The notes beneath the pieces are model-generated. The model was given only the letters and a program-made list of their open reading frames with translations, searched no databases and had not been told where the DNA came from. DNA of 34,217 nt, from contig CAJOMZ010000049.1 of the NCBI GenBank assembly GCA_905236645.1, forward strand, positions 1 through 34,217, read 5' to 3'. Origin of the DNA: an uncultured Bacteroidales bacterium. Lineage in GTDB: Bacteria; Bacteroidota; Bacteroidia; Bacteroidales; P3. The position numbers and the translations under genes are program-made. Shown piece after piece: positions 1-8,793 of the stretch (its first letter is position 1; every line of letters starts with the position of its first letter).

Positions 1-1884
1 CAGTTCGCCATCAACAGCTATCCTGTAGGTGTCGCGAGCAGCAACACAAATATGGGTGGCGTGAGCGGCAGCGGCACCTATAACCACAACAGCACCGCCA
101 CGCTGACGGCGACGGCCTACTACGGCTACCACTTCATCCAGTGGCAAGACGGCAACACGGAGAACCCGCGCAGCGTGGTGGTGACCGACTCGACCCAATA
201 CACGGCGCAGTTCGGTTACAACAGCTACCTCGTCACCGCCAATAGCAGCAATGTGACATTAGGTAGCGCTACGGGTGGCGGCTCGTACAACTACCTGAGC
301 CAGGTGGCGCTGATGGCAGTGCCGACACCGCACTACCATTTCACGATGTGGAACGACAGCATAGAGGACAACCCGAGGACCATCACGGTGACACGCGACA
401 CCTTGTTCACTGCCCACTTCGCCATCGATCGCCACACGGTCGAAGTGGCGAGCACCGATGCCACTATGGGCAGCACCAACGGAACCGACACCGTGGACTA
501 CAATACGGCAGTGTGGATTTCGGCCATTGCCAACTACGGCTACCACTTCACGCAGTGGCAAGACGGCAACACGCAGAATCCGCGTCGCGTGGTGGTGCTG
601 CAAGACACAGTCTTCACGGCCAGTTTCGCCCCCAACCAGTACACTGCCACCTGCAACGTGAACGACAACACACGCGGCGCGGTGGCCAACACGGGAGGCT
701 CATTCAACTACCTAACACAACTCACATTCACGGCGTTGCCCACAACGGACTATCACTTCCTACGCTGGAGCAACGGCAGTACAGCGAACCCTGTCACCTT
801 CACGTTGACACAGGACACCGTGCTGACGGCCATACTTGTGGGCCTTACTGCACAGGTGAACGACAGCGTGATGGGTACAGTCGCGCACACCAAGCCGACG
901 AACTTGACAGAGGTGGTGACAGCAACACCCAACTACGGCTATCACTTCGTCCAATGGGGCGATGGTGCGACCGACAACCCGCGTACGGTGACCCTGACCG
1001 GCGACACCACGGTGACAGCAATCTTCGCCGTGAATAACTACTTTCTCACCGTCAATAGTAACGACAGCACGTTGGGCAGTGTGCAGGGTGGGGGAGAATA
1101 CAACTACCTGTCGCAGGTGACAATTACTGCCACTGCCGTGCAGCACAGCCATTTTGTGCAGTGGAACGACGGCAACACCACCAATCCGCGCCTGCTGACG
1201 CTGACCAGCGACACTGCCTTTACAGCAATATTCGAGCAAGATCAACAATACCAGATAATCGTTAATGCCAATGACACCACACGCGGAAGAGTGGAAGGTA
1301 GTGGCACCTATTACATTGGTGAAACTGTAACTATCACGGCTACAGCCAACGAGCATTACTATTTCGCACAATGGAGCGACGGTAACACCTCTAATCCGAG
1401 GGTGATTACTGTAACAGACAATGCAACATATACTGCTGTCTTTGATCCAGTGATGTATACTCTTATCGTGGAGGCCAACGACTATTCAATGGGACAAGTG
1501 GTTGGCGGTGGAAGCTATGCCTACGGTAGCGAGGTGATAATAGAAGCCCGTGCTTTTGGTGGCTACCGCTTTATCGGTTGGTCTGATGGAGTACAGGAAA
1601 AGCAGCGCACCGTGACGGTAACATCCAATGCCTCATATTTGGCCTTGTTTGAACCTAATGTTGGAATAGAGGAGGTTGATAGTCACCCACTGGTGTATGT
1701 GTCAGGAAAGGAGGTTGTTGCTTCCGGTGCTGCTGGGCATACGATAATGGTCTATGATGTTGCTGGTCGATGTATTGGCAATGTCGGACGTGCTGCCGAT
1801 CGACAAACCTTTACGGTTCCCGTCGCAGGAGTATACATTGTAAGGATTGAAGGATATAATCCACAGAAATGTTTAGTGAGATGA
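1..1884 (+). CDS. Secreted InlB-type repeat protein with T9SS sorting domain (5' end outside window)
   Basis: The frame is open from base 1, so the start and any signal peptide lie upstream. It reads as eight consecutive repeats of about 65-70 residues. Each carries a core of the form YHFxQWxDGNTxNPR, then a T/V-rich strand and a closing AxF, as in divergent InlB B-repeat domains (Flg_new_2 type). The last 80 or so residues, from about base 1665, form a small beta domain with a YDVAGR core and a C-terminal KCLVR. This matches type A C-terminal sorting domains of the type IX secretion system. I infer export to the cell surface and a stalk-like or adhesive role; no catalytic domain is visible. 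The repeats up to about 1240 are richer in G+C than the rest. The stop overlaps the next gene's start as ATGA. Confidence 0.85.
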   Translation, partial: QFAINSYPVGVASSNTNMGGVSGSGTYNHNSTATLTATAYYGYHFIQWQDGNTENPRSVVVTDSTQYTAQFGYNSYLVTANSSNVTLGSATGGGSYNYLSQVALMAVPTPHYHFTMWNDSIEDNPRTITVTRDTLFTAHFAIDRHTVEVASTDATMGSTNGTDTVDYNTAVWISAIANYGYHFTQWQDGNTQNPRRVVVLQDTVFTASFAPNQYTATCNVNDNTRGAVANTGGSFNYLTQLTFTALPTTDYHFLRWSNGSTANPVTFTLTQDTVLTAILVGLTAQVNDSVMGTVAHTKPTNLTEVVTATPNYGYHFVQWGDGATDNPRTVTLTGDTTVTAIFAVNNYFLTVNSNDSTLGSVQGGGEYNYLSQVTITATAVQHSHFVQWNDGNTTNPRLLTLTSDTAFTAIFEQDQQYQIIVNANDTTRGRVEGSGTYYIGETVTITATANEHYYFAQWSDGNTSNPRVITVTDNATYTAVFDPVMYTLIVEANDYSMGQVVGGGSYAYGSEVIIEARAFGGYRFIGWSDGVQEKQRTVTVTSNASYLALFEPNVGIEEVDSHPLVYVSGKEVVASGAAGHTIMVYDVAGRCIGNVGRAADRQTFTVPVAGVYIVRIEGYNPQKCLVR

Positions 1885-3341
1885 AACGATTGATAATATT
1901 TTTATTGGCAGCTTTTGTATCTACTTTAGCTGCGCAAACACCACAGGAGGAATACGAGGCTTGGAAGAAGCAGGCAACGGAGAATTACAGCCGTTACCGT
2001 CAGAAAACGATTGACGACTATCAGGCGTTCCGAAAGAAAGCCAACGAGGAATATGCCGAGTTTGTTAAGACGGCGTGGGCTACAATAGGTAAGCACCCTG
2101 CCGTGAAACCTCCAGAGGAACCCAAGCCTCCACAGCAACCAGTGGCCCCTGAGGTGAAACCACAATCTGTTGTTATACCCCACAAAGAAGTGGTTCCCAC
2201 GCCAGCACCTAAGCCGGTGCCCGACGTCCCGATACCTGAACCTCAACCGACTTTACCGGACAATACAAAGAAGATAATGTACTATGGAACCACATTGACA
2301 ATGCATCAAGGAAAACCATTCGTGTTAAAAGATGTTGAAGGCGAGACGCTCAGCAATGCGTGGGAAGAACTATCCAACGGGAACTATGATGCTTTGCTGT
2401 CGGACTGCTTAAATGCGAAAAAGAGTCTTGGCGTCGGTGACTGGGGCTATATTACGTTGTGTAAAGATATAGCGAAAAGTGTAGTCAGTGGACAAAATGA
2501 GGTGACTTTGCTTCAACATTGGTTGCTGACACAGTCGGGCTATCATACTCGTATGGCTAAATCGGGTAAGGACGTGCTTCAGATATGGATGCCATTCGAT
2601 GTGCTGGTGTTCAACCTGCCATATATAGTGTTAGACAGTACCGTGTATTTCCTTGTTACAGAAAATGACCAAGACGATACCGAATTGCAAGTATTAGACA
2701 GGGCATTTCCTGGAGAAAACCTGTCAAGCCTTCGTGTGGCCAGAAGTCCTAAACTTGAATATAAAGCTTGTAAACGGAGAACTTTGCGTTCAAAAAGGTA
2801 TTCGTCTCTAACCGTTAACAGTGAGGTCAACAGCAATTTGATTGCCTATTATAATGACTATCCAAAAATTGCATCTTCTTGGGACGTGTATGCCAATGCT
2901 TCGTTGAGCGGTGAGGCCAAACGGTTGCTGTATCCTAAGTTACGTAACCTACTACAAGGGAAAAGTGAATTACAGAAAGCAGAGATGTTCCTCAACTGGG
3001 TGCAAACGGCTTTTGAGTATAAGACTGACGATGATCAATTTGGCAGTGAGCGGTCGCTTTTTGCTGACGAAAGCCTCTATTATCCCTTCTGCGACTGTGA
3101 AGACCGAAGTATCTTGTTTAGTATCCTTGTACGTGACCTTCTTGACTTGGATGTGGTGTTGCTACATTTTCCTGGACATCTGGCAACGGCTGTGAAGTTT
3201 AAAACAAATGTCGATGGAGACTATCTTGACCTTGACGACGGCCGTTATATTGTTTGTGACCCCACATACATCAATGCTCCTGTAGGTATGGCTATGCCTG
3301 ACTGCAAACAGCAGGAGGTAAGGGTATATTCATTGCAATGA
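1881..3341 (+). CDS. Secreted transglutaminase-like protein with coiled-coil and proline-rich linker
   Basis: The start at 1881 is preferred over 1869 because it gives a clean signal peptide (MKRLIIFLLAAFVSTLAAQ) and an ATGA overlap with the upstream stop. After the signal, residues of about 22-70 are rich in K, E, Y and A and look like a coiled coil (repeated YxxxxKK). A proline/valine/lysine linker follows to about residue 125. The C-terminal part has a transglutaminase-like cysteine protease signature: FCDCEDRS with C404/C406, PGHLATAV with H433, and CDPTY with D460, in the C-H-D order of that superfamily. Known members hydrolyse or crosslink peptide or isopeptide bonds; the substrate here is unknown. 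Translational coupling to the T9SS-secreted repeat protein suggests a shared surface role, which is inference. Length is 486 residues. Confidence 0.72.
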   Translation: MKRLIIFLLAAFVSTLAAQTPQEEYEAWKKQATENYSRYRQKTIDDYQAFRKKANEEYAEFVKTAWATIGKHPAVKPPEEPKPPQQPVAPEVKPQSVVIPHKEVVPTPAPKPVPDVPIPEPQPTLPDNTKKIMYYGTTLTMHQGKPFVLKDVEGETLSNAWEELSNGNYDALLSDCLNAKKSLGVGDWGYITLCKDIAKSVVSGQNEVTLLQHWLLTQSGYHTRMAKSGKDVLQIWMPFDVLVFNLPYIVLDSTVYFLVTENDQDDTELQVLDRAFPGENLSSLRVARSPKLEYKACKRRTLRSKRYSSLTVNSEVNSNLIAYYNDYPKIASSWDVYANASLSGEAKRLLYPKLRNLLQGKSELQKAEMFLNWVQTAFEYKTDDDQFGSERSLFADESLYYPFCDCEDRSILFSILVRDLLDLDVVLLHFPGHLATAVKFKTNVDGDYLDLDDGRYIVCDPTYINAPVGMAMPDCKQQEVRVYSLQ

Positions 3342-3377
3342 GGCGGCTTGTCTATAAGAAGGACCAGCTGTTTTAAT

Positions 3378-4124
3378 TTACTGCTCCATCATTCCGGCCT
3401 GTTCGACAAAGTCGAGCAGGGCCTGTGATATGGCGACGTTGTTCTTATGGGGATAGCGTATCTTCGTGAACAGTTCGGCCAGGTTGCGGGTGCCGTTCTG
3501 TCGCACCATCTCCTGGTTGAAGGGAAATTCCTCGCGGATGCGGTGTATGCGCTCGATATCGTCGTCGCTGTAGTCGTGGTATTTCTCGTCGTGCACAACG
3601 CCTTCCAACGGCAGGCGCTCGCTCAGGGCCGGCTGCTCGTCGGGATAGCCCATACAGAGTGTAACGACAGGCACCACGCCTTTAGGCAGCTCTAACAGCT
3701 CGGCAATGGCCTTGGTGTTGTACATCACAGTGCCGAGATAGCAGAATCCCAGTCCTTCGGCTTCGGCGGCAACGCAGATGTTCTGCGCTGCAAGCGAGGC
3801 GTCTACGGTGCCCGACATCAGCCAGAGGAAGTTGCCGTAAGGCTCGTCGCAGCCGCGCAAGCGGCACCAATGGTGGTAGCGGTTCACGTCGACGCATATC
3901 GTCAGGAAGGCTGGCGTGGTGCTTCCCTGGCCGAAATGCAGTTTGGACAGGGCGGCGACATTGTCGGGCTGCTGTGTGACTATAATGCTGTATATCTGCA
4001 TATTGCCAGTGTTTGAGGCGCGCATTCCGCACTCAAGGATGCGGTTCATCTTGTCAGGCTCGATGGCGCGGCTTTGGAACTTGCGTATGCTGCGGTGGTT
4101 GTTGAGAAGGTCTATGGTATTCAT
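3378..4124 (-). CDS. NfsA/FRP-type NAD(P)H-dependent flavin nitroreductase
   Basis: A 248-residue protein starting MNTIDLLNNHRSIRKF. The open frame continues to 4211, but that extension runs through a terminator and is not protein-like, so the ATG at 4124 is chosen. The HRSIRKF segment near the N-terminus is the FMN phosphate-contact region of nitroreductases. The middle (DASLAAQNICVAAEAEGLGFCYLG) and PVVTLCMGYPDE are typical of the NfsA/FRP subgroup, which reduces nitro compounds, quinones or flavins with NAD(P)H. It lies downstream of the B12-uptake genes, but an intrinsic terminator separates them, so membership of the B12 regulon is doubtful. BluB, a distant relative making dimethylbenzimidazole, was considered; the sequence fits NfsA better. 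Confidence 0.85.
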   Translation of the reverse strand: MNTIDLLNNHRSIRKFQSRAIEPDKMNRILECGMRASNTGNMQIYSIIVTQQPDNVAALSKLHFGQGSTTPAFLTICVDVNRYHHWCRLRGCDEPYGNFLWLMSGTVDASLAAQNICVAAEAEGLGFCYLGTVMYNTKAIAELLELPKGVVPVVTLCMGYPDEQPALSERLPLEGVVHDEKYHDYSDDDIERIHRIREEFPFNQEMVRQNGTRNLAELFTKIRYPHKNNVAISQALLDFVEQAGMMEQ

Positions 4125-4181
4125 TGTGTCTGTTTTTATTATGGAAAAACGCAGCCCGGGCCTTTTTATTTTGTAGGGCGG

Positions 4182-4211
4182 AAAAAAAAGAATGCCGCCA
4201 CAAGGCGGCAC
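4182..4211 (-). terminator. Intrinsic terminator of the btuB-btuG unit
   Basis: On the minus strand an 8-bp perfect stem (GTGCCGCC / GGCGGCAT, end pair G-T) with a 4-nt loop is followed by TCTTTTTTTT. It lies 33 bp past the btuG-like stop and before the nitroreductase start. Confidence 0.85.
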
Positions 4212-4243
4212 TCGGGATATATACAGATAATGAGTGAATCCGG

Positions 4244-5338
4244 TTATTTTGTGGTGGCGATACGTGTCGATTTGCCCGTGGCGGTGTTCATAACCTCCAA
4301 GCTGTTGCTGAAGGTCACGGTTATGAAGGCTTTGCCGTCGGCAACGAGGATGTCCTGCGCCACGTCGCCCAAGCCACGGCCATTGTTGTCGGCAAAGTAA
4401 TCGACTGTCGCCGAGGCGTTGCTCACGTCTACGCGGCTTATGCCGGCGTTGTTCGAGCCCCAGCCTCCCTCGTTCATAACCAGCAGGGTGGAGGCATCCA
4501 AGGCCACAGCCTTCTTGGGCAGAAGTCCCATCTGCACAGGGCCCATACGGGTGCTGCCGTCGTTGGCGAACACATAGCAGTCGCCTGCCGATATATAGTT
4601 GCCGTTCGACATAACGATTATGTCGCCGTTGCAGGGGTTGACGCTGAGGCCATAGATGCCGTCGGAGGTGCTGAAGCCGTCGAGAATCTCGCTCACCTGG
4701 TGGGTGGCGCCGTCAGCCTTGTAGAATGTCGCTCCCGAGGTGTAAGAGCTTTCATAGCCGTAGATGTCGCCGCCGTACACGTCAAAGTCATACATCGCCA
4801 CGTTCAGGTCCACTATCTCCTTGCTCTCTGTGTTCAGGATGTAGGTGCTGCCCTCGCTGACTACGGTCGAGCCGTTGTAGACATTCCACGTGTTGAAGAC
4901 TATATGGCTGTCGTCCAACCTCTTGACGATGTTGGGGTTGCGCTCGGTGCTGATGCTGTCCACCAGCTTGAAGGTGGCTATGTCGACGACATACAGCTTG
5001 TTGTTGTAGCTGTAGTTGCCGCTCTCGTCCGAGATGTTGCTGCTGGCAATGTAGAGCTTGCCGCCGACAGCGGCTATGCCTTCGGGATGGAACCCGCCGA
5101 GTTCGCAGATGCCCGTAAAGGCGTTCTGCGCCTTGTCGAACCGCACCACGGCCATAGGGTAGTAGCAGGTAATGAAGATGTTGTTGCCGTCTGCCGCCAT
5201 ATAGCGTGGGTTCTCGAAATCGACCTCGTCGGTATTGCCCGGCACAGGCTTCTCTTCCTCGGGCTTGCAGGAGGCGAAAAGAGTGGCAATCGTTGCCACC
5301 GAAAGGGCTAAGATGGTTGTGACAAGTGTTTTTTTCAT
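4244..5338 (-). CDS. btuG: BtuG-like surface lipoprotein, beta-propeller
   Basis: A 364-residue protein with a lipoprotein signal (MKKTLVTTILALSV...LFASC, lipid-modified Cys near residue 24) followed by acidic residues, as in surface-exported Bacteroidota lipoproteins. The rest is a chain of short beta-strand repeats of YncE/DUF5074 type (for example YMAADGNNIFITCYYP, GIAAVGGKLYIASS, VALDASTLLVMNEGGWG, DILVADGKAFITV), consistent with a propeller. In Bacteroides, BtuG binds B12 with very high affinity and sits on BtuB. Location directly after a btuB-like gene under a cobalamin riboswitch supports the same role. The gene is 84 bp downstream of the receptor and ends at a strong terminator. Confidence 0.85.
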   Translation of the reverse strand: MKKTLVTTILALSVATIATLFASCKPEEEKPVPGNTDEVDFENPRYMAADGNNIFITCYYPMAVVRFDKAQNAFTGICELGGFHPEGIAAVGGKLYIASSNISDESGNYSYNNKLYVVDIATFKLVDSISTERNPNIVKRLDDSHIVFNTWNVYNGSTVVSEGSTYILNTESKEIVDLNVAMYDFDVYGGDIYGYESSYTSGATFYKADGATHQVSEILDGFSTSDGIYGLSVNPCNGDIIVMSNGNYISAGDCYVFANDGSTRMGPVQMGLLPKKAVALDASTLLVMNEGGWGSNNAGISRVDVSNASATVDYFADNNGRGLGDVAQDILVADGKAFITVTFSNSLEVMNTATGKSTRIATTK

Positions 5339-5340
5339 TG

Positions 5341-5420
5341 TTTAAGGGATAAAGGGTTTAAGGTTTAAGGATTTGGTGTTTAATGGTTTAGGGTTTAATT
5401 GAGGGTTGGGAGGGGTTGGG
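5341..5420. repeat. Degenerate GGTTTA/GGTTGGG low-complexity tract
   Basis: The gap between the btuB-like and btuG-like genes consists almost wholly of imperfect units on the plus strand such as GGGTTTAA, GGTTTAAG, GGTTTAGG and GGTTGGGAGGGG. No hairpin, start site or consensus promoter is visible. It is probably slippage-prone simple sequence in the transcribed spacer. Confidence 0.6.
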
Positions 5421-5422
5421 GG

Positions 5423-7494
5423 TTAGAAGGAATATATTGCTTTTATCCTGAAGTTGCGGCCCATCATAGGGTAGGAGCGGACCACCTCGTATTGCACGTC
5501 GAACAGGTTGAGCACCTGGGCTTGCAGGCGAAGGTCGCCTATCGGCAGCTCAAATGTGCGGTCCAGCGTTATGCCTTGGTCGGCGTATGCCGGCAGGCGG
5601 GTCTCGTCGTGGTTCTGTTGCTGGCTGTAGCGTTCGCCTACCAGCATACAGTTGTAGCCGACATTGACCCACTTGTTCTGCAGGTATAGCGCGGCTCCGC
5701 CGCTGTGACGAGGCGTGTAGGGTATCTGATGGCCGTAGGTCTTGGGGTTGTCGGGGTCGGTGCGGTCCACGGCTTTCTGCCGGCTGTAGGTCAGTGTGAC
5801 GCTGAGCGCCGCCTGCCGCCACTGCCAGTCGAGCGAGCCCTTCACGTCGAGCCCCCTGACGTCGACCAGCCCCAGGTTCATCGTCGACCAGATAAACATA
5901 TTCTGTCGCGGCACGGCCATAATCTTGTCCTTCACGTTGTTGTGGTATCCGTCGACGGTAAGCGACCACGTGCGGCGCGACAGCGAATCGCGGCCGATGC
6001 GTGTGGTGAGCGGCAGCGTGATGCCTACGTTGTGCTGGCTGGCGCGCTCGGGCTGCAGCGAGTCGAGGGGCGTCACGAAATAGTACATCTCATTGAAATT
6101 GGGCACGCGGTAGTTTTCCTTGAAGAAGTAGCGCAGCCGCAGGTTGCTGCGGCCCAAAGGTTTGACGGTGATGCCCGCGTAGGGCGACAGGCGGCGGTAG
6201 TGTATGTCGGTGGGGTTGTCGCAGGCGCGTTCGGTGACGAACGTTGCCAACAGGTTGGCCCTAAGGCTGATGCGTGGTCGTTTGTATTGCAGGGCCAGTG
6301 TGCTGAGCGACGACAGGCGGTCCACCCGGCTGTTCTTGGCCAGGTTGCTGTGCAGCTTGGCCAGCGCTCCGTCGGTGGCAAGGCTTGCCGTGAGGTGCGG
6401 CAGCAGCCTCCACAGCAGCGTCCCCGACAGGTAGCCCTCATCCTGGCTGTACTCGTTAAACTGGTAGCGCGAGGCGGTAAGGGCCTTGAAGTTCTCGTAG
6501 AAGTCGTTGGTATACTGATATTTGCCTATCAGCTGCCAGCGCAGTTTGCCGTGCGATGCCAGATATTTCACCTGCGAGAAAAAGAGCTTCTCACGGGTGT
6601 CCTCCGAGCCCGTCTTGACGTAGTACTGCACCGGCCCGGGCAGTTCGTGGTAGCCTTGCACATAGTGCACTTTGGCCGTCAGCGAGCGGTTGGAGGAGGG
6701 GTGCCAGAAGAGGTTGAGGTCGCCCGTGGCCAGCCACATAGCCGAGTGCTCGCGCCGCTCCACCGACGAGCTGTCGTCGTGCGAAGGGGTGTAGTAGAGC
6801 GTGAAGGGATAGTCGCCGTTGCTTTGCAACCAGCTGCCGAACAGCGACATAGAGAGCCGTTTCGCCAGCTTCTGCTCTACCAGCAGCGACGGCGACAGGA
6901 GGCCGAAGCTGCCGCCTTCCATACCCAGGCGCAGGTGGGTCCGCTCGCCGGGCATAAACTGCCCCTCGCGCGTCTCCATATTGACGACATTGCCCGCGGC
7001 CGTGGCGCGGGCCGACAGCAGCATCTCGTCCTGCTGGCCGTTGCTGAGGCTGACAAAGGCGCTGTTGCCCAGCGTGTAGCGTCCGAAATCGACCTGCCCG
7101 TTCTGGCAGTCGTTCACGGCCACGCCGTCGATGGTCAGCGTGCTGAACTGGCTTCCCAATCCGCGTGCCGATACCCGCGTGCCGATACGGTCTTCATCCC
7201 GCCTATGCCGCCATAGTCGCGCATCGTCACGCCGGCCATCTGCTTCAGGGCGTCGCTGAGCAGCAGGGCTCCCGTGCGCTCCATCTTCTTGTCGTCGACC
7301 ACCTGCACCGGTGCCTGCGAGAGGGTGGGCGAAGGCTTCTTGTCGCGCGTAACGGTCACAGAGTTAAGCTGCCGGCGCAGGCCGACGCGGTGCGCGGCGG
7401 TGTCCTGCGCCTGCAGCGGCACGGCGCACACGGCCCACGCAATGCAGGCTGCAAGAAAGTACAATATGTCTCGTGTCGGTGTTCGTCTGTCCAT
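5423..7494 (-). pseudogene. btuB: BtuB-like TonB-dependent cobalamin receptor, frameshifted by a 14-bp tandem duplication
   Basis: The reading begins at 7494 (MDRRTPTRDILYFLAACI..., signal peptide ending near LQAQ). It continues with a TonB-box-like region (LNSVTVTRDKK) and a plug domain (SDALKQMAGVTMRDYGGIGGMKTVSARG). The frame then breaks at about 7160-7187 and resumes in another frame at GSQFSTLTIDGVAVND, running through a full beta-barrel to a C-terminal FRIKAIYSF with the terminal Phe of outer-membrane barrels. Removing one copy of a 14-bp direct repeat (7160-7173 / 7174-7187, one mismatch) restores a single frame of about 685 residues, a normal length. The gene may be a true mutant, slipped-strand variable, or an assembly error. 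The riboswitch upstream and the BtuG-like gene downstream identify the substrate as B12. Confidence 0.88.
7160..7187. repeat. 14-bp tandem duplication inside the btuB-like gene
   Basis: Two adjacent 14-mers, tCCGCGTGCCGATA and cCCGCGTGCCGATA, differ only at the first base. Fourteen is not a multiple of three, and the two halves of the receptor are out of frame by exactly this amount. Confidence 0.9.
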
Positions 7495-7524
7495 AATTAA
7501 CGCCCTTTCCTCGAGAGCTTTAAT

Positions 7525-7688
7525 CCGTTTTTGGCTTGGCAGGTCTTCTGACTCTGTTCCGGCGGCCCTAACCTTCCCGTCGGCCTGTGGCGGCGGACAG
7601 TGGTGCGCGGGGGGCTGCCTTGTCGCGGAACTTACAGCAGCGGGACTGTCAATGATTTCCACATTGTTCCCTTTTGACGCCTAACGGG
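7525..7688 (-). promoter_or_regulatory. Cobalamin riboswitch
   Basis: On the minus strand the leader has the conserved B12-riboswitch blocks in order: AAAAGGGAA with a following stem (7667-7676 region), then CCGCTGCTGTAA, a CACTGTC segment, GCCGACGGGAAGG, and the 3' block AGTCAGAAGACCTGCC (7538-7553). A closing stem is possible between CCGTT/GGC at the 5' side and GCC/AACGG at the 3' side. It lies about 30 nt upstream of the receptor start, and no poly-U terminator is seen, so control of translation initiation is likelier than attenuation. Bound adenosylcobalamin would repress btuB-btuG. Confidence 0.94.
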
Positions 7689-7746
7689 TTGACAACAATG
7701 GCTTTGCAATGCTTCAACGCCATCTTTTGCGGCGACCAAACCGGAT

Positions 7747-7778
7747 GCAAAGATACAACGCTTTTCCGAACTGGCAAA
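7747..7778 (-). promoter_or_regulatory. Bacteroidota promoter for the riboswitch-btuB-btuG unit
   Basis: Minus-strand TTTG (7775-7778) is 19 bp from TATCTTTG (7747-7755 with the following C), an exact match to the phylum's -33/-7 consensus. It stands about 60 bp upstream of the riboswitch. Confidence 0.85.
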
Positions 7779-7853
7779 AAAATATTTTCGCGGCAGCCGA
7801 AAAGCCCCTTTCCGGACCGAAAAAAGCCTGCCTCATAATCAGCATTTTACGGG

Positions 7854-7965
7854 ACCATCTCCGTTCGTTGTCCAGTCGTTGTCCAGTTGTTGTCCAGTTG
7901 TTGTCCAGTCATTGACTGGACAACAACTGGACAACAACTACGACTGGACAACGAACGGTGTTGGT
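7854..7965. repeat. Intergenic palindrome, copy 1
   Basis: The left arm reads ACCA...CCGTTC followed by four 11-bp units GTTGTCCAGTY. The right arm is its reverse complement, meeting at TCCAGTCATTGACTGGA (centre at 7912). The right arm lacks five bases (GGACA) from one unit. It lies between the divergent btuB and peptidase genes, so it cannot be a terminator for either. The rest of this gap (about 7966-8076) is A+T-rich, and I see no clear promoter for the peptidase gene in it. Confidence 0.93.
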
Positions 7966-8076
7966 AGGGAGAAAAAAGGAGTTATTTAGATAAATTTAAC
8001 ATTTCAAATCGCGTTTTGGGCATAATAAAACGCAAAATGATTCGTTTTAGGGGCTGATGTAAAAAATGAAACGAGT

Positions 8077-8769
8077 ATGACTGTCAATGGAGGACTGATT
8101 TGGATTATTTTCGGCGTTCTGTTCGTGTTGAGCCTGATTGCCAGCAGCAGCGTCAAGTCGAAGTTCAAGAAGTATTCGGATATCGCGATGAACTACAATA
8201 TGACGGGTCGCGAGGTGGCTGAGCGTATGCTGATGGACAACGGTATTCACGATGTGACGGTGCAGACCGTAGCGGGGACGTTGACCGACCACTATAACCC
8301 TGTGAACAAGACGCTTAACCTGAGCAAGCAGGTCTACTACGGCACCAGCGTCGCCGCCGCTGCCGTCGCCGCCCACGAGTGCGGCCACGCCGTGCAGCAC
8401 GCTACGGCCTACTATTGGCTGGGGCTGCGCTCGAAGATGGTGCCCGCCGTGAGCCTCTCGAACCGCGTTACGCCCTGGATCCTCTTTATCGGCATTCTGT
8501 TTGTGCAGAAGTTCCCGAGCCTGCTGCTTGTCGGCATCATTCTCTTTGCCCTGACGACGCTCTTTTCGTTCGTGACGCTGCCCGTCGAAATCAACGCCTC
8601 GAAGCGGGCCTTGGTTTGGCTTAACACGCACAATATCACCACTCCCGACACGCACGGCTATGCCGAGAGCGCACTTCGTTCGGCAGCCTATACCTACGTT
8701 GTCAGCGCCCTGACCTCGCTGGCCACACTGATGTACTATCTGGTGATTTATCTCGGCAACCGCGACTGA
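8077..8769 (+). CDS. YugP-family membrane zinc metallopeptidase
   Basis: A 230-residue protein with an N-terminal membrane segment (IWIIFGVLFVLSLIA), then a cytosolic part with GREVAERMLMDNGI, typical of the family. The HECGH zinc-binding motif comes next, within AAHECGHAVQHA at about residues 101-105. Two or more hydrophobic segments follow (TPWILFIGILFV, LLLVGIILFALTTLF), with a PVEINASKRA block that likely supplies the third zinc ligand, and a last membrane helix near the C-terminus. The length matches the neutral zinc metallopeptidase family (Zn_peptidase_2). Its substrate is unknown. It is followed 24 bp later by a paralogue lacking the active site. Confidence 0.9.
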   Translation: MTVNGGLIWIIFGVLFVLSLIASSSVKSKFKKYSDIAMNYNMTGREVAERMLMDNGIHDVTVQTVAGTLTDHYNPVNKTLNLSKQVYYGTSVAAAAVAAHECGHAVQHATAYYWLGLRSKMVPAVSLSNRVTPWILFIGILFVQKFPSLLLVGIILFALTTLFSFVTLPVEINASKRALVWLNTHNITTPDTHGYAESALRSAAYTYVVSALTSLATLMYYLVIYLGNRD

Positions 8770-8793
8770 CACGCCTTTACAACAGATGACGTT

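Noticed and set aside
3378-4211. Nitroreductase as BluB in the B12 regulon
   Set aside because: Its motifs fit the NfsA/FRP group, and a strong terminator separates it from the riboswitch-controlled genes.
7154-7684. Small open frames across the B12 leader and the receptor's 5' end
   Set aside because: They overlap the cobalamin riboswitch and the receptor's plug domain on the other strand.
7854-7965. Reading the repeated 11-bp units as a CRISPR array
   Set aside because: The units are directly adjacent without spacers, mirrored about a centre, and found at four separate loci with no cas genes.
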